DNA of 64,000 nt, taken from positions 62,001 through 126,000 of the forward strand of contig NZ_BAET01000002.1 in NCBI RefSeq assembly GCF_000252165.1, given 5' to 3'. The notes beneath the pieces are model-generated. The model was given only the letters and a program-made list of their open reading frames with translations, had not been told where the DNA came from and searched no databases. This document shows, piece after piece, positions 45,567 through 53,937 of this stretch. The stretch is from Glaciecola punicea ACAM 611 (GTDB taxonomy: Bacteria > Pseudomonadota > Gammaproteobacteria > Enterobacterales > Alteromonadaceae). Position 1 is the stretch's first letter, and every line of letters starts with the position of its first letter. The translations under genes were made by a program, and so were the position numbers.

Positions 45567-47591
45567 CTATTCACGGCTATCATAACGGGCAATTCTAAAA
45601 CCAATCGTTTCTTTCCCCGACGAAGAGAATTCGCGAAATGCCGCACGCAGCTCTCGTAAACGTCCAGTTTCATAATTTCCGCCTTTTATTACCCACGATT
45701 CACCGCGCGCTGCCCCTAGGTAATCAAGATGGCGCTTACTCATATCGGGCAAAGAAGTGGTGTAATAATCGTGAACCCATTCACTTACGTTGCCGTCTAA
45801 GTCATAAAGGCCAATGCGGTCGGCCTTAAAGCTGCCCACGTCGGCAGGCCCTGCCTTACCATCTTCGTAGTCATCAAAAAAGATAAGCTGGGCGGTATTC
45901 ATACTTTTGTCAGCAAAATTCCCTTGATTGTCCCGCAGTTTCTCTTGATTGCCCCACACGTATACGGTACTGACAGCGCGTTTCGCTTTTTTGGCAAGCC
46001 ACTCCCATTCGCCCTCAGTTGGCAGTCTATAACCGTTTGATGAAACATCTGCGCCCATGTAGCGCCCATTATTGAAGCGGTAAAAAACCGGTAAACCTTC
46101 TTGCTGACTCAGCCAGTTGCAATATTGCGCCGCCTCTAACCAGCTTATGCCCGTAATGGGTAAGTTAGAATTTACGCCAGTGCTGGCACCCAAAAAAGCA
46201 CTAAACTGCGTTTGGGTGATTTCTTTTTCAGACACCCAAAATGGCCTTGAGAAATCAAGATCTACTTGATGTTCGTTGCGCCGTCTGCCAGTTTCGTTGG
46301 CAGGTGAACCCATGGTGAATGCGTCACCGTTGAACTTACGCATAGCAATACTCAGGGTATTGATGAACAAAGGCTTACCTTCAGCCTTTCTAGCAGCAAA
46401 TTCAGTGAGCAAGTTTATGTTTACATTATTGGTCTTGTTAGCTTGAGGAGTAAAGCTTGTGCTAGCACTTCTAAAGCCTTGTGCACTGGCTGTTACACTT
46501 TGCTTTACCGCTAAAAAACGCGCGCTTACGGGGCTTTTCTGTGTGCTATTACCGTTTACAATCAACGCAGCGGGCACATTAGTGGTAATGGTAACTTGAC
46601 CATATAAGGGCGTTAAGCTCACGTTTATGCGTGTGGGAGTCTCTTTGTTTACGTTTATGGTATTAATGTAAGACGTATGCCCTGCTTTAGTGTAGTGGAT
46701 TTTATGCGGCTTATTAGCCGCAAGGTCAATTTGGCCTAAGCTATATTCAATATTGTTAATCAGCAACAAGCCGTTGTTTGGCGACGCGCTAATATTCAGC
46801 ACACCAGGCTTTGGCAGTAGCTGGTAATTTCTTACAGGCGATAAAGTGTTGGTCTGCACTGCAATTGTCTCTTCTATAGTAAGGTAGTCGTCGCTGCTTA
46901 GACGCACCGCATATCGGCCACCTTTCGCGGCAAATATCAACGGGGTTTTCCCCTGATTATCGCCGTCTATGTTTACCTCTACTCCTGATGGAAGCGAGTT
47001 AATGGTGATTATTCCGCTCACCTCCCCTAACCTAGCCGACAGTTCTACAGTTTGCGCACGCACTAAACTAAGTGATTGTATTGAAGCTGTAAAATAAGGG
47101 TTAGTGGCCCTTAACTGATAGCTACCTGGCGCAGTTTTATATTCAAGTTCAGCGCCTATATAAATTAATACACCATCTAAAAACCATTGCGTTTGCGCTA
47201 AATATTGCGTTTGTGAGCGGCTGTTTTCGCCTAAAATAGCTTGCGCATTAATAACCGCAGGGCTTGGCATTAGCATAATGTCAATTGTGCTGGGGCTTTG
47301 ATCATTGATACTCACAAGGCTAGGCTCAAACGTAGGTGCACTCACTTTTATGCTCACCTCACCGCCTAAAGTATACACACTGCTGTTACCTACCCAAGCA
47401 AAGCCTGATACTAGCTCAATCTTCGCGCTGCTAAGTGCGTCGCTAGGCCCCACCAGCACACTAAACCCTTTGATAAAAAACAGCCATAGCCCGAATGCGC
47501 CAAGCACCCCCAGCGTTAGCAGGCCTGTCAGCACATACACACCGGCTCCTTTACGTTGCGCTCGTTTAATTTTTGAGTCGATGGGCTGCAT
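45567..47591 (-). CDS. Membrane-anchored PEGA-repeat protein with C-terminal FGE/SUMF1-like domain
   Basis: The 674-residue protein has an N-terminal membrane helix (about 17-43), a beta-rich region, three PEGA-type repeats (about 194-248, 262-327 and 329-395; for example INSLPSGVEVNIDGDNQGKT) and a formylglycine-generating-enzyme-like domain (about 409-672: FTMGSPANE, YRLPTEGEWEWLA, GLYDLDGNVSEWVHDYY, KGGNY, ETIGFRIAR). The two catalytic cysteines of true FGE are absent from the last part, so sulfatase activation is unlikely; the fold may be structural or sugar-binding. PEGA repeats usually decorate cell-surface proteins. It belongs to the VWA/ExbB-like operon, 27 bases after the preceding gene. 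Confidence 0.88.
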   Translation of the reverse strand: MQPIDSKIKRAQRKGAGVYVLTGLLTLGVLGAFGLWLFFIKGFSVLVGPSDALSSAKIELVSGFAWVGNSSVYTLGGEVSIKVSAPTFEPSLVSINDQSPSTIDIMLMPSPAVINAQAILGENSRSQTQYLAQTQWFLDGVLIYIGAELEYKTAPGSYQLRATNPYFTASIQSLSLVRAQTVELSARLGEVSGIITINSLPSGVEVNIDGDNQGKTPLIFAAKGGRYAVRLSSDDYLTIEETIAVQTNTLSPVRNYQLLPKPGVLNISASPNNGLLLINNIEYSLGQIDLAANKPHKIHYTKAGHTSYINTINVNKETPTRINVSLTPLYGQVTITTNVPAALIVNGNSTQKSPVSARFLAVKQSVTASAQGFRSASTSFTPQANKTNNVNINLLTEFAARKAEGKPLFINTLSIAMRKFNGDAFTMGSPANETGRRRNEHQVDLDFSRPFWVSEKEITQTQFSAFLGASTGVNSNLPITGISWLEAAQYCNWLSQQEGLPVFYRFNNGRYMGADVSSNGYRLPTEGEWEWLAKKAKRAVSTVYVWGNQEKLRDNQGNFADKSMNTAQLIFFDDYEDGKAGPADVGSFKADRIGLYDLDGNVSEWVHDYYTTSLPDMSKRHLDYLGAARGESWVIKGGNYETGRLRELRAAFREFSSSGKETIGFRIARYDSRE

Positions 47592-47618
47592 AGTCGTGAT
47601 TATTCTCTTTGGTCTTAT

Positions 47619-49061
47619 TTAAATGCGTTCATCGCATATTAAGGTGAGTGATATGGGCGTATTGGCGTCAACCGTAAATTCAAGGCGTTTATTTCGGTAA
47701 CCTTGTCGTTGTCCTTGCAATACGTATTTTCCGGGATTCAGAGAAATTATTTTTTGTGCATGCTCGCCCACATGACCTACGCCTACTACTGTAATGTAGG
47801 TAAGCCCGTCTGAATTTATGCGCACCTCAACGGGTTTATTATATTCATCAATACTCTTTGCCACATTTTCGATTTGCTGCTGCAAGCTAGGCGACAGTAA
47901 AGACGCTAAAAAGGCAGTTTGCACGGCGCTAGACGCTGCCTCTCTTATATTGTCGTCAGCCAATCGCTTGGGCGCAGCAAAAAAAGGGGCAAGTGATTGT
48001 TTAGCCGACAGTACTTGCTGCGCTTGGCTTCTATAATTCTGCAAATCTGTGTCACTTGGGTGCTTTGCTAAGGTAGATGACACTAGCGCACTTACCTGCG
48101 TCCAGTCATCGTTTTGTGCGGCGCTCTTTATACTCTTTTTTGTCGCGGTTAAGCTTTGCTGGGCCCTAGCCTGATATATTTGCGCGCTGAGTGCTTGCGC
48201 CCCTTTACTGTTGGGCTCAATTGCTTGTGCCTGACTCACTAGCTGCTGAGCTTTATTTAATGCGTTTGCACGCAACGCTTGTGCAGCTTGCCCTAAATAC
48301 TTGGCTAGCTGCTGCTTGTCGTGCTGAGCCTGTGCGTTTGCCAACGTTTGGGCCAACTCACCGCGCAAGGGATCTATTTCAATAATATCGGTAATAACCG
48401 CTACCTGCTTAGGCCAATTATTCTCAGACACCGCTATTTTTAACTCTTGCATTAATTTAGAGGCCTCACCAAAGGCATAAATTCTATTTTCTAGTGCCAT
48501 TGCTTTAATATTACTGGGGGAAAGCGCCAACGCTTTGTTAACCTGCAGCTGAGCTTGCGCCATTTCATCATTGCTAAAGGCTTGTTGACCATTGCTTACA
48601 TGAAGCGCTATCTGGGCCTGCCATGCATTTATTAGTATAGTTGATTTTTGCGCGAGCTCTTCAATAATCTGGGTCGATTGGACAAAAGCTCCTTGCGCAA
48701 AAGCGGTAAGGGCTTGGTCTTTTATTAACGCCAGTTCACTTACTTTGTTAGCCCGAAAGTCAGCCATCATTATTATTTCGTTTATACTGGGCTGGACATT
48801 AAGCTCGTATTGAATTAATGCTTGCTTAAAGGCTTCACGAAGCGCTGCCATGTCTGCTTGCGACATACTTACCTCAGCCTGAATTATCTCTGCGTCGATT
48901 TTTTCAGCCGGCTCAGCGCTAAGCACGTAGTACAATACAATGCTCACCAGCGTTATTGCAGCAACAATACCCGCGCCGCCGAATAGCTTTGTCTTTTGCT
49001 GCTGATGTTGTTTCCTATGCGCCTGAATTTGTGCATCGGCTTTGTTATTCTCGCTTGACAC
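47619..49061 (-). CDS. Membrane-anchored alpha-helical repeat protein with PEGA-like tail
   Basis: The 480-residue protein has a hydrophilic Gln/Lys-rich N-terminus, one membrane helix (about 27-47), and a long helical region (about 65-395) with TPR-like Ala/Gln/Leu pattern (for example AQLQVNKALALSPSNIKAMAL and KAQQLVSQAQAIEPNSKGAQAL). A beta-rich end of about 70 residues (GKYVLQGQRQGYRNKRLEF) resembles a PEGA domain. It is probably a periplasmic scaffold. No named family is recognised with certainty. It is 72 bases after the lipoprotein gene and 27 before the PEGA/FGE gene, on the same strand. Confidence 0.75.
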   Translation of the reverse strand: MSSENNKADAQIQAHRKQHQQQKTKLFGGAGIVAAITLVSIVLYYVLSAEPAEKIDAEIIQAEVSMSQADMAALREAFKQALIQYELNVQPSINEIIMMADFRANKVSELALIKDQALTAFAQGAFVQSTQIIEELAQKSTILINAWQAQIALHVSNGQQAFSNDEMAQAQLQVNKALALSPSNIKAMALENRIYAFGEASKLMQELKIAVSENNWPKQVAVITDIIEIDPLRGELAQTLANAQAQHDKQQLAKYLGQAAQALRANALNKAQQLVSQAQAIEPNSKGAQALSAQIYQARAQQSLTATKKSIKSAAQNDDWTQVSALVSSTLAKHPSDTDLQNYRSQAQQVLSAKQSLAPFFAAPKRLADDNIREAASSAVQTAFLASLLSPSLQQQIENVAKSIDEYNKPVEVRINSDGLTYITVVGVGHVGEHAQKIISLNPGKYVLQGQRQGYRNKRLEFTVDANTPISLTLICDERI

Positions 49062-49133
49062 CTATCTATCCTTTTTTACACACAGTGACCAACCAAAGTA
49101 TCCTTGCTATAAACAAACGATACCTTTATTGCC

Positions 49134-50498
49134 TTAGAGCTGAACGTCTGGCGTTTTTTCTTCATCAAATACTTTGCGTAAATGCGTTTTCCACTGCATG
49201 TACTGTTCCTGCGCGGTACCCTGCAGCTCAACAGTTTCATTTTCAAATTCAATTACCGTGGGGCTAACGCTTAGGTCGAGCGCTTGGCCTTGCTCTTCAA
49301 TAACTGCGCTTTGTACTTTTAAGCGTGAGTTGTTTTTAAACGCTTCGTTTATCGCCCAGATTGAACCAATACCGGTCGCAATTGCGCCAAGCTCGAACTC
49401 AGATGTGTCTCTACCTTTGCTACCTTTAGTGTTGGCGTTTTTGATTAAAATAGCGGTTAGGATCGCACCGCCAATCGCCAAAGCAGTGGATGTATTACGT
49501 TTTCTCTGCGCTTCACGCGCCGCAATTACTTCAGGCAGTGTTTCTTCTTGCCAAGTCGCGTAAGCGGAGCGGGTTTGTGCTTGAAACACTTCGAAATTAT
49601 CCTGCAGGCGGTCAACAAACAGCAGTTCTTGTGCTCTTAAATCTTCTATACGCTGCAGCATTGGATCGTTACCGTCTGGAATACCGGTTAATTCAAACTT
49701 GTAGTAGCGCTGCCCGTTTTTGCGTTTGAGCGATGAAGTCAGATATTGCGAGTAATTTTCAGGTGAGTAATAGCGTGCATAGCGCATAAGTGACATGTTC
49801 TTTATCGCTTGCTTGTCGCTTGTCGATAATTCAGCCAGCAGGCTCACAACATAGTCGCTGGCTTGATTGAATACGGGCTGATAAGGGTTTTTGCCCGCGT
49901 TTTGCTGATCGCGCAGAAATCCGCGAGAGACGGTATGCTCAAATGACCTGTTGCCAAGTATTTCGCCGCTGCTGTCTAGCACCGTTATTTCAATTTCAAC
50001 TTGCTCACTGTCAGACTGTTTAATTTCGCCCAATACAAATAGATCTGAAGGCGTGCTGGCGCTTGGCACCACGCTGACGCTAGCAAATACTTTTTTATTA
50101 TCTAAGGCCTCTTTCATTTGGGATGCAAATAACTTCGCTTCGGTACGCCGCAACTGCGGCCAAATGCCGTCTTCTACTAACTCATCACCGTCGATTTCAC
50201 CGAAGCTATCTAAGGGTAAGCCGGGAGAAAACGTAGGGATCGCGACGTCCAAAAAAATCTCCGCGTTTATAAGCTCTGAGGGAATTTGCGTATTACTGTT
50301 AGGCCTAGTTTGTATGTCTGATGGGCCTACGAGTATCGGTGCGTTTCTACTGTTAGATGTTGTGCTTTCACAGCCCGTTATCACCATCGCGGCGCTTAAT
50401 AGGGCCCAACAACACCAGCTAGCGACTCGTTTGTCAGAACGTGGCACACTGCTGTGCTTCGTTATACGTGATACTAATTGCTTATTCTTTACTATCAT
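49134..50498 (-). CDS. Predicted outer-envelope lipoprotein of unknown family
   Basis: The 454-residue protein has a basic N-terminus, a hydrophobic stretch (WALLSAAMVITG) and a lipobox with Cys43 (I-T-G-C). Residue +2 after Cys is Glu, so outer-membrane sorting is likely. The mature part contains a mixed alpha/beta domain (LFASQMKEALDNKKVFASV, SDLFVLGEIKQSDSE) that recalls periplasmic domains of secretion or TolB-type lipoproteins. Two glycine-rich hydrophobic helices follow near 337-352 and 371-385, which could insert in a membrane. No family is recognised. It is the second gene of the run, 20 bases after the exported Gly-rich protein. Confidence 0.75.
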   Translation of the reverse strand: MIVKNKQLVSRITKHSSVPRSDKRVASWCCWALLSAAMVITGCESTTSNSRNAPILVGPSDIQTRPNSNTQIPSELINAEIFLDVAIPTFSPGLPLDSFGEIDGDELVEDGIWPQLRRTEAKLFASQMKEALDNKKVFASVSVVPSASTPSDLFVLGEIKQSDSEQVEIEITVLDSSGEILGNRSFEHTVSRGFLRDQQNAGKNPYQPVFNQASDYVVSLLAELSTSDKQAIKNMSLMRYARYYSPENYSQYLTSSLKRKNGQRYYKFELTGIPDGNDPMLQRIEDLRAQELLFVDRLQDNFEVFQAQTRSAYATWQEETLPEVIAAREAQRKRNTSTALAIGGAILTAILIKNANTKGSKGRDTSEFELGAIATGIGSIWAINEAFKNNSRLKVQSAVIEEQGQALDLSVSPTVIEFENETVELQGTAQEQYMQWKTHLRKVFDEEKTPDVQL

Positions 50499-50518
50499 CT
50501 GTATTCTCTTCAGTATTA

Positions 50519-51157
50519 TTAGCCGCAGGCATAATTGTTGTATTGCTGCCTAAGCCCCTTTAGCATATCAGGATCTTGCGTTTTTGTGATCTCTTGATAC
50601 AACAGCTTACAAATTATTCGGTCGTTGTCTTTAGGTGCAATGATACCTCTTACAGAAGTTGTAGAACTCTTACCTGAGATGCTAGCGCCTATTCGATTTT
50701 GCATTGGCGGTATTTCATCGTTGCCGTTTGTGCCTGCTGCGTTAGCTTCCTCCTGTAAACTGCCCGCAGAGCCGCCGCCTGATTCAGCCAAAGCAGTTTG
50801 ACCGCTGCCTGCGTCGCTAGCGCCTTGACCCGCTCCACCACCAGACTTGTTTTGCGCTACCGCACTCACGCAGGTACTGTAACTATCAATAGATGCATAC
50901 AACGAATCGTCAAGCAGTGCAATACGCTCTTCTTTTGTGAGTAAGGCTTGATTTACGTCATCAAGTGCAACTTGCGTGCATTCGTAGGCCGACGTTAACG
51001 GTACTGATGTGCTTTGCCACTCGGACAAAGCCGCTAAGGGATAAACGAAAAAAACCATTGCCACCATGCTTTTGTAAGGTCTCATTCGCGACAAAGTATC
51101 CACTAGGCGTATAAAAGAAAAGTCAGCAAAAATATTCTTTTTCTGTTTTTTGTACAT
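50519..51157 (-). CDS. Exported protein with a Gly/Ala/Ser linker, first gene of the VWA operon
   Basis: The product (about 212 residues from ATG 51157) has a long basic N-terminus, one hydrophobic segment (SMVAMVFFVYPLAALS, about 30-45) that acts as signal or anchor, a helical domain with Cys residues (YECTQVALDDVNQALL, YSTCVSAV), a low-complexity Gly/Ser/Ala linker, and a C-terminal domain with two more Cys (IICKLLYQEI, YACG). The four Cys could form disulfides in the periplasm. A TTG three codons upstream and an ATG 24 codons downstream are other start options. No family is recognised. Confidence 0.65.
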   Translation of the reverse strand: MYKKQKKNIFADFSFIRLVDTLSRMRPYKSMVAMVFFVYPLAALSEWQSTSVPLTSAYECTQVALDDVNQALLTKEERIALLDDSLYASIDSYSTCVSAVAQNKSGGGAGQGASDAGSGQTALAESGGGSAGSLQEEANAAGTNGNDEIPPMQNRIGASISGKSSTTSVRGIIAPKDNDRIICKLLYQEITKTQDPDMLKGLRQQYNNYACG

Positions 51158-51654
51158 GCGCTTCAACTTGTAGTAACTACTTTACAATTAGAATAACACA
51201 GTCTTAAAAGGTTCAAATGAGTCAATGAGGTTTGTTTGTTCTGTTGTCAAGAATTAATCAGTGTTTTCATTCTCAACATATTGTTTTATAACATTTGCAA
51301 TTCGTGGGTCTTACTACACATAAGATGCAACGTCATTACCGCTGACACATTGGCTATTTTATATTGCTTAAACACCGCATTTGGGTAATTACTTTGCTGG
51401 CGTTTAATTTCAGCTATGTAGCCTGCACATAGGGGTGTCAAGGCGCTTCATTTGTGAAATGTTTCACCAACTTCAGCAGTGCCGAGTCTGTCTTGTCTTG
51501 TCTTGTCTTGAAAAAAAAGACACAGGTGTTGCTCAGTATTGCTTGAAAGTATAAACTTAAAGACGGGGCTGTTTGTCGCCACGGTAAACGTTTTGAATTA
51601 GAAAAAACCGACACCTACCTTGGTTTTTTATTGGTGGAATACAGGATACTTTAC
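51158..51654. other. Divergent intergenic region upstream of the VWA operon
   Basis: About 500 bases without a recognised gene separate the VWA operon (minus) from the TPR-like gene (plus). They presumably hold both promoters. The one clear element is the pentanucleotide repeat at 51491-51510. Confidence 0.4.
51491..51510. repeat. Pentanucleotide microsatellite, four TCTTG units
   Basis: Four perfect head-to-tail copies of TCTTG are followed by a run of eight A. The tract lies about 350 bases upstream of the VWA operon and 145 bases upstream of the TPR-like gene, outside any frame. Confidence 0.9.
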
Positions 51655-52077
51655 ATGATTAATACCAAAATATATAAAGCCGTTTATAGTTTGTCTGAAA
51701 AGCTAATGGCAGCGGCTAGTGCGAACAATCAAGACGCCTTTAATGCACTCTATGGTGAACTAGAAACGCTGTGCATGAAAAACGAAAGCACTGATAAAGA
51801 CCATCCTGAACAGTGGGAAACCCTTGCTGACTTCACTGAAGAATTAAACGATGCATTAATCGTTTATGAAAAGGCACTTGCAAAAGCCAGCGCGATAAAT
51901 TCAAAAGACCATATGTCCTCTATCGCATATTCCATGGCGACATTGCAGATTGAGTTAGCACAAACTGGCAAGGCGATTAAAAGCCTGCAAAATGCAAAAA
52001 TCAGTGCTAATAAAATTGCAGACAAAGAGCTAAAGGCAGAAATTGACGAGCTGCTTGAAAAAACACAAAGAGCCTAA
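51655..52077 (+). CDS. Small TPR-like helical protein
   Basis: The product has 140 residues from the ATG at 51655, which has AGGA eight bases upstream; a longer frame is not needed. It is fully helical, with repeats of TPR type (LADFTEELNDALIVYEKALA and YSMATLQIELAQTGKAIKSL). No signal sequence is present, so it is cytoplasmic. A role as a protein-binding adaptor is possible. No named family is recognised. It converges with the VF530 gene. Confidence 0.7.
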   Translation: MINTKIYKAVYSLSEKLMAAASANNQDAFNALYGELETLCMKNESTDKDHPEQWETLADFTEELNDALIVYEKALAKASAINSKDHMSSIAYSMATLQIELAQTGKAIKSLQNAKISANKIADKELKAEIDELLEKTQRA

Positions 52078-52097
52078 CACTACTGCCATCAAATATA

Positions 52098-52322
52098 TTA
52101 TTTGAAGGTATGCACGAACAAACTTTCCACTTTTTCCCGCGCCCATGGTGTCCGCCTTAAAAACTTGAGACTGGATTTAATAGACGGATTTGACTTAAAA
52201 CAATTAATATTAATGCGCTGAGCTAAGCCTTCCCAGCCATATTTGCCTTGCAGTTTAGTGACTATTTGCTCAAGCGTTACTCCATGCAGTGGATTGTTAG
52301 CTTGCTGATTATTATCGCTCAT
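52098..52322 (-). CDS. VF530-type (DUF2132) small DNA-binding-like protein
   Basis: The 74-residue product contains the full VF530 motif set: [30 protein letters not shown] and [18 protein letters not shown]. The structure of the Aliivibrio VF530 protein has been likened to DNA-binding folds, but the function is unknown. I place the start at the ATG at 52322; the upstream in-frame extension is not conserved-looking. It converges with the TPR-like gene and is divergent from the htpX remnant. Confidence 0.85.
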   Translation of the reverse strand: MSDNNQQANNPLHGVTLEQIVTKLQGKYGWEGLAQRININCFKSNPSIKSSLKFLRRTPWAREKVESLFVHTFK

Positions 52323-52475
52323 AAAGTTTACCAAATTAATGTGTTGGTTATAACGTGAAATAAATAACCCGTTAAAGAATGTCATGCACACTGTCTGTGC
52401 TTATATTTTTTTGTAAATTGTGACTTTTTAAAGCTTCACGCCGTCTTATTATAGCGTATTAATTTAGGAACCTTT

Positions 52476-52766
52476 ATGCTTAGAATTATTCTTTTTTTGG
52501 GGACCAACATTGCCATTTTAGCCTTGTTGAGTGTTACCTTTAGTTTATTTGGAATACAAGGCTTATTGGCGCACAACGGCGTTGATCTAAACCTTACATC
52601 CTTGCTTATTTTTTCAGCGCTTATTGGCTTTGCAGGTTCTTTTATATCGCTGCTTATTTCAAGGTGGATGGTCAAACGCTTAATGGCTGTGCACGTTATC
52701 GAGCAGCCTAGTAACGCCACCGAGCACTGGTTAGTGGAAACGGTGCGCGCTTTACAGTGCAAATAT
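52476..52766 (+). pseudogene. htpX: 5' remnant of the membrane protease gene htpX
   Basis: The first about 95 codons match the N-terminus of HtpX, the inner-membrane zinc protease of envelope stress: LRIILFLGTNIAILALLSV, then LIGFAGSFISLLISRWMVKR and VIEQPSNATEHWLVETV. HtpX has about 290 residues and its HExxH site lies after residue 130, so the active part is missing. The same frame stays open to 52934, but that part overlaps the ClpP-like gene on the other strand and shows no HtpX similarity. The break point is near 52760. A ribosome-binding site precedes the ATG (AGGAACC), so a short membrane peptide may still be made. Confidence 0.75.
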
Positions 52767-53609
52767 TTACTGCACGCTTACCTCGTATACTTGCCGAAAA
52801 AGTGGGTTACTCTGCGGAAGCCAATACCCCCCTTTTACGCTGACATTACTGACGCCAAGTCGGGCAAGAGATTCAAGGCTATAATAAAAACCAAAGTAGT
52901 CGTAGGCTTCGTAAATGGCCTGGTAAAGCCCTAGTTGACCATAATAGGGAATGTTTTTATCCATTTGCGGATTTACCCGTGAATACAGTTCATTCTCTAG
53001 GTAAATGATATATTGCAGGCGTTCTTGTGGCCCAAATACTTCGCACTTTCCAAATACATTAAGCACTTCGTTTTTAGCGCAGCGTGAATTCGAACGGCGC
53101 ATTCCCAAATCTTCGCCCTCTTGTTTGACCGAAATAATGGCCTCATAGCCGGCGCGTCCAAAAGTGGCGCCAGGGCTTACCGTCTCAGAATAAGCTTGGC
53201 GCATAAGAGAACCGAAATTTGCCTGCTTTGGTCCACCGTGGAAAATCACCAAGGAATTAGGATTGAGTATTTTATTATAAGCCGATAAGAACACATAGTT
53301 GGCACAGGAAGAAATGCAAAAATCGATAACTTCTACCGACATTTTGTGTCTGTTAATAAAATTACCTAACAACATGCCGGCGTATAAATCACCGCCTGAA
53401 CTTCTTATTTTCAAGCGGTCTTTGCGCTGATAGAGCGCAATCACCTGCCTGACCTTTTCGTAGTTTATTTCGCCTGAGTAAATAATTTCACCACTGTCAT
53501 TTCGACTAACGCCAGATATGCTTTTTTCCAACAGCGAGGAGAAGCCGAAGGTTAATAAGCCCAGCACAAGAAAGAAAAACAGAAAACAGGCAGCTGTTGA
53601 GCGTGAGAT
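52767..53609 (-). CDS. Exported ClpP/crotonase-like protein, possible AUC start
   Basis: The protein resembles COG3904-type periplasmic proteins with a ClpP-like fold: SSGGDLYAGMLLGNFI, CISSCANYVFLSA and a segment SLVIFHGG. The Ser in the I-S-S-C-A-N segment would be the nucleophile position, but peptidase activity is unproven. The frame is open up to the ATC at 53609, preceded directly by TAA. GGAGAAGG lies three bases upstream of that ATC. Starting there gives a full signal or anchor sequence (SRSTAACFLFFFLVLG). The first standard codon, GTG at 53567, has no ribosome-binding site and cuts the hydrophobic helix. The 3' end replaces the missing part of htpX. Confidence 0.75.
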   Translation of the reverse strand: MSRSTAACFLFFFLVLGLLTFGFSSLLEKSISGVSRNDSGEIIYSGEINYEKVRQVIALYQRKDRLKIRSSGGDLYAGMLLGNFINRHKMSVEVIDFCISSCANYVFLSAYNKILNPNSLVIFHGGPKQANFGSLMRQAYSETVSPGATFGRAGYEAIISVKQEGEDLGMRRSNSRCAKNEVLNVFGKCEVFGPQERLQYIIYLENELYSRVNPQMDKNIPYYGQLGLYQAIYEAYDYFGFYYSLESLARLGVSNVSVKGGYWLPQSNPLFRQVYEVSVQ

Positions 53610-53612
53610 TTA

Positions 53613-53620
53613 CCTTCTCC
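53613..53620 (-). promoter_or_regulatory. Strong Shine-Dalgarno that supports an AUC start
   Basis: GGAGAAGG on the minus strand ends three bases before an in-frame ATC. No ATG, GTG or TTG is at the normal distance, so it marks the ATC as the likely start of the ClpP-like gene or shows that the original ATG was mutated. Confidence 0.5.
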
Positions 53621-53937
53621 AGTGGCTAATTAAGTGAGAATTACTAAACTTATTTTGCTGAAGCCTTGACCGTAAGTTGCGCCTTGCCGACTTTGTACTA
53701 ATGCGCCTTACCGACTCTGTGCTAAAAAGCTTTATCTTTTGTACTAACATTTTGTAAAACTAGATTGCTAATCGTCATTGAGTTAATTAATAATTAATGT
53801 ACCGCTAGCTAACAGTCAATACGCTGGTATGCTCTTAGGCACCCTTTTGGTATGTATTTGGCAACCAAAGCACTTGAGTATTCGCTGCTATGAAGCGTAC
53901 AATCTACGCAAATAAAACGTGATATGAAGCTAATGCT
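53621..53937. other. Intergenic region with an imperfect 24-bp tandem repeat
   Basis: No gene is seen between the ClpP-like gene and cca. Two adjacent 24-base units (TGCGCCTTRCCGACTYTGTR plus CTAA) at 53678-53701 and 53702-53725 differ at three positions. The cca promoter must lie to the right of them. Confidence 0.6.

Noticed and set aside
45567-47591. Active sulfatase-modifying enzyme
   Set aside because: No Cys is present at the catalytic region of the FGE-like domain, and no sulfatase gene is nearby.
42444-51157. Zorya-type antiphage system (MotA-like plus MotB-like genes)
   Set aside because: The MotA-like protein fits only in general. There is no OmpA-type MotB partner, no ZorC and no helicase or nuclease effector, and the other genes are all envelope proteins.
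52767-52934. Continuation of HtpX or a 152-residue htpX protein
   Set aside because: This part shows no HtpX similarity and lies over the well-formed end of the ClpP-like gene on the other strand. A short HtpX-like string in a third frame is probably chance.
53678-53725. CRISPR-like repeat
   Set aside because: Only two adjacent imperfect units without spacers; a simple local duplication.
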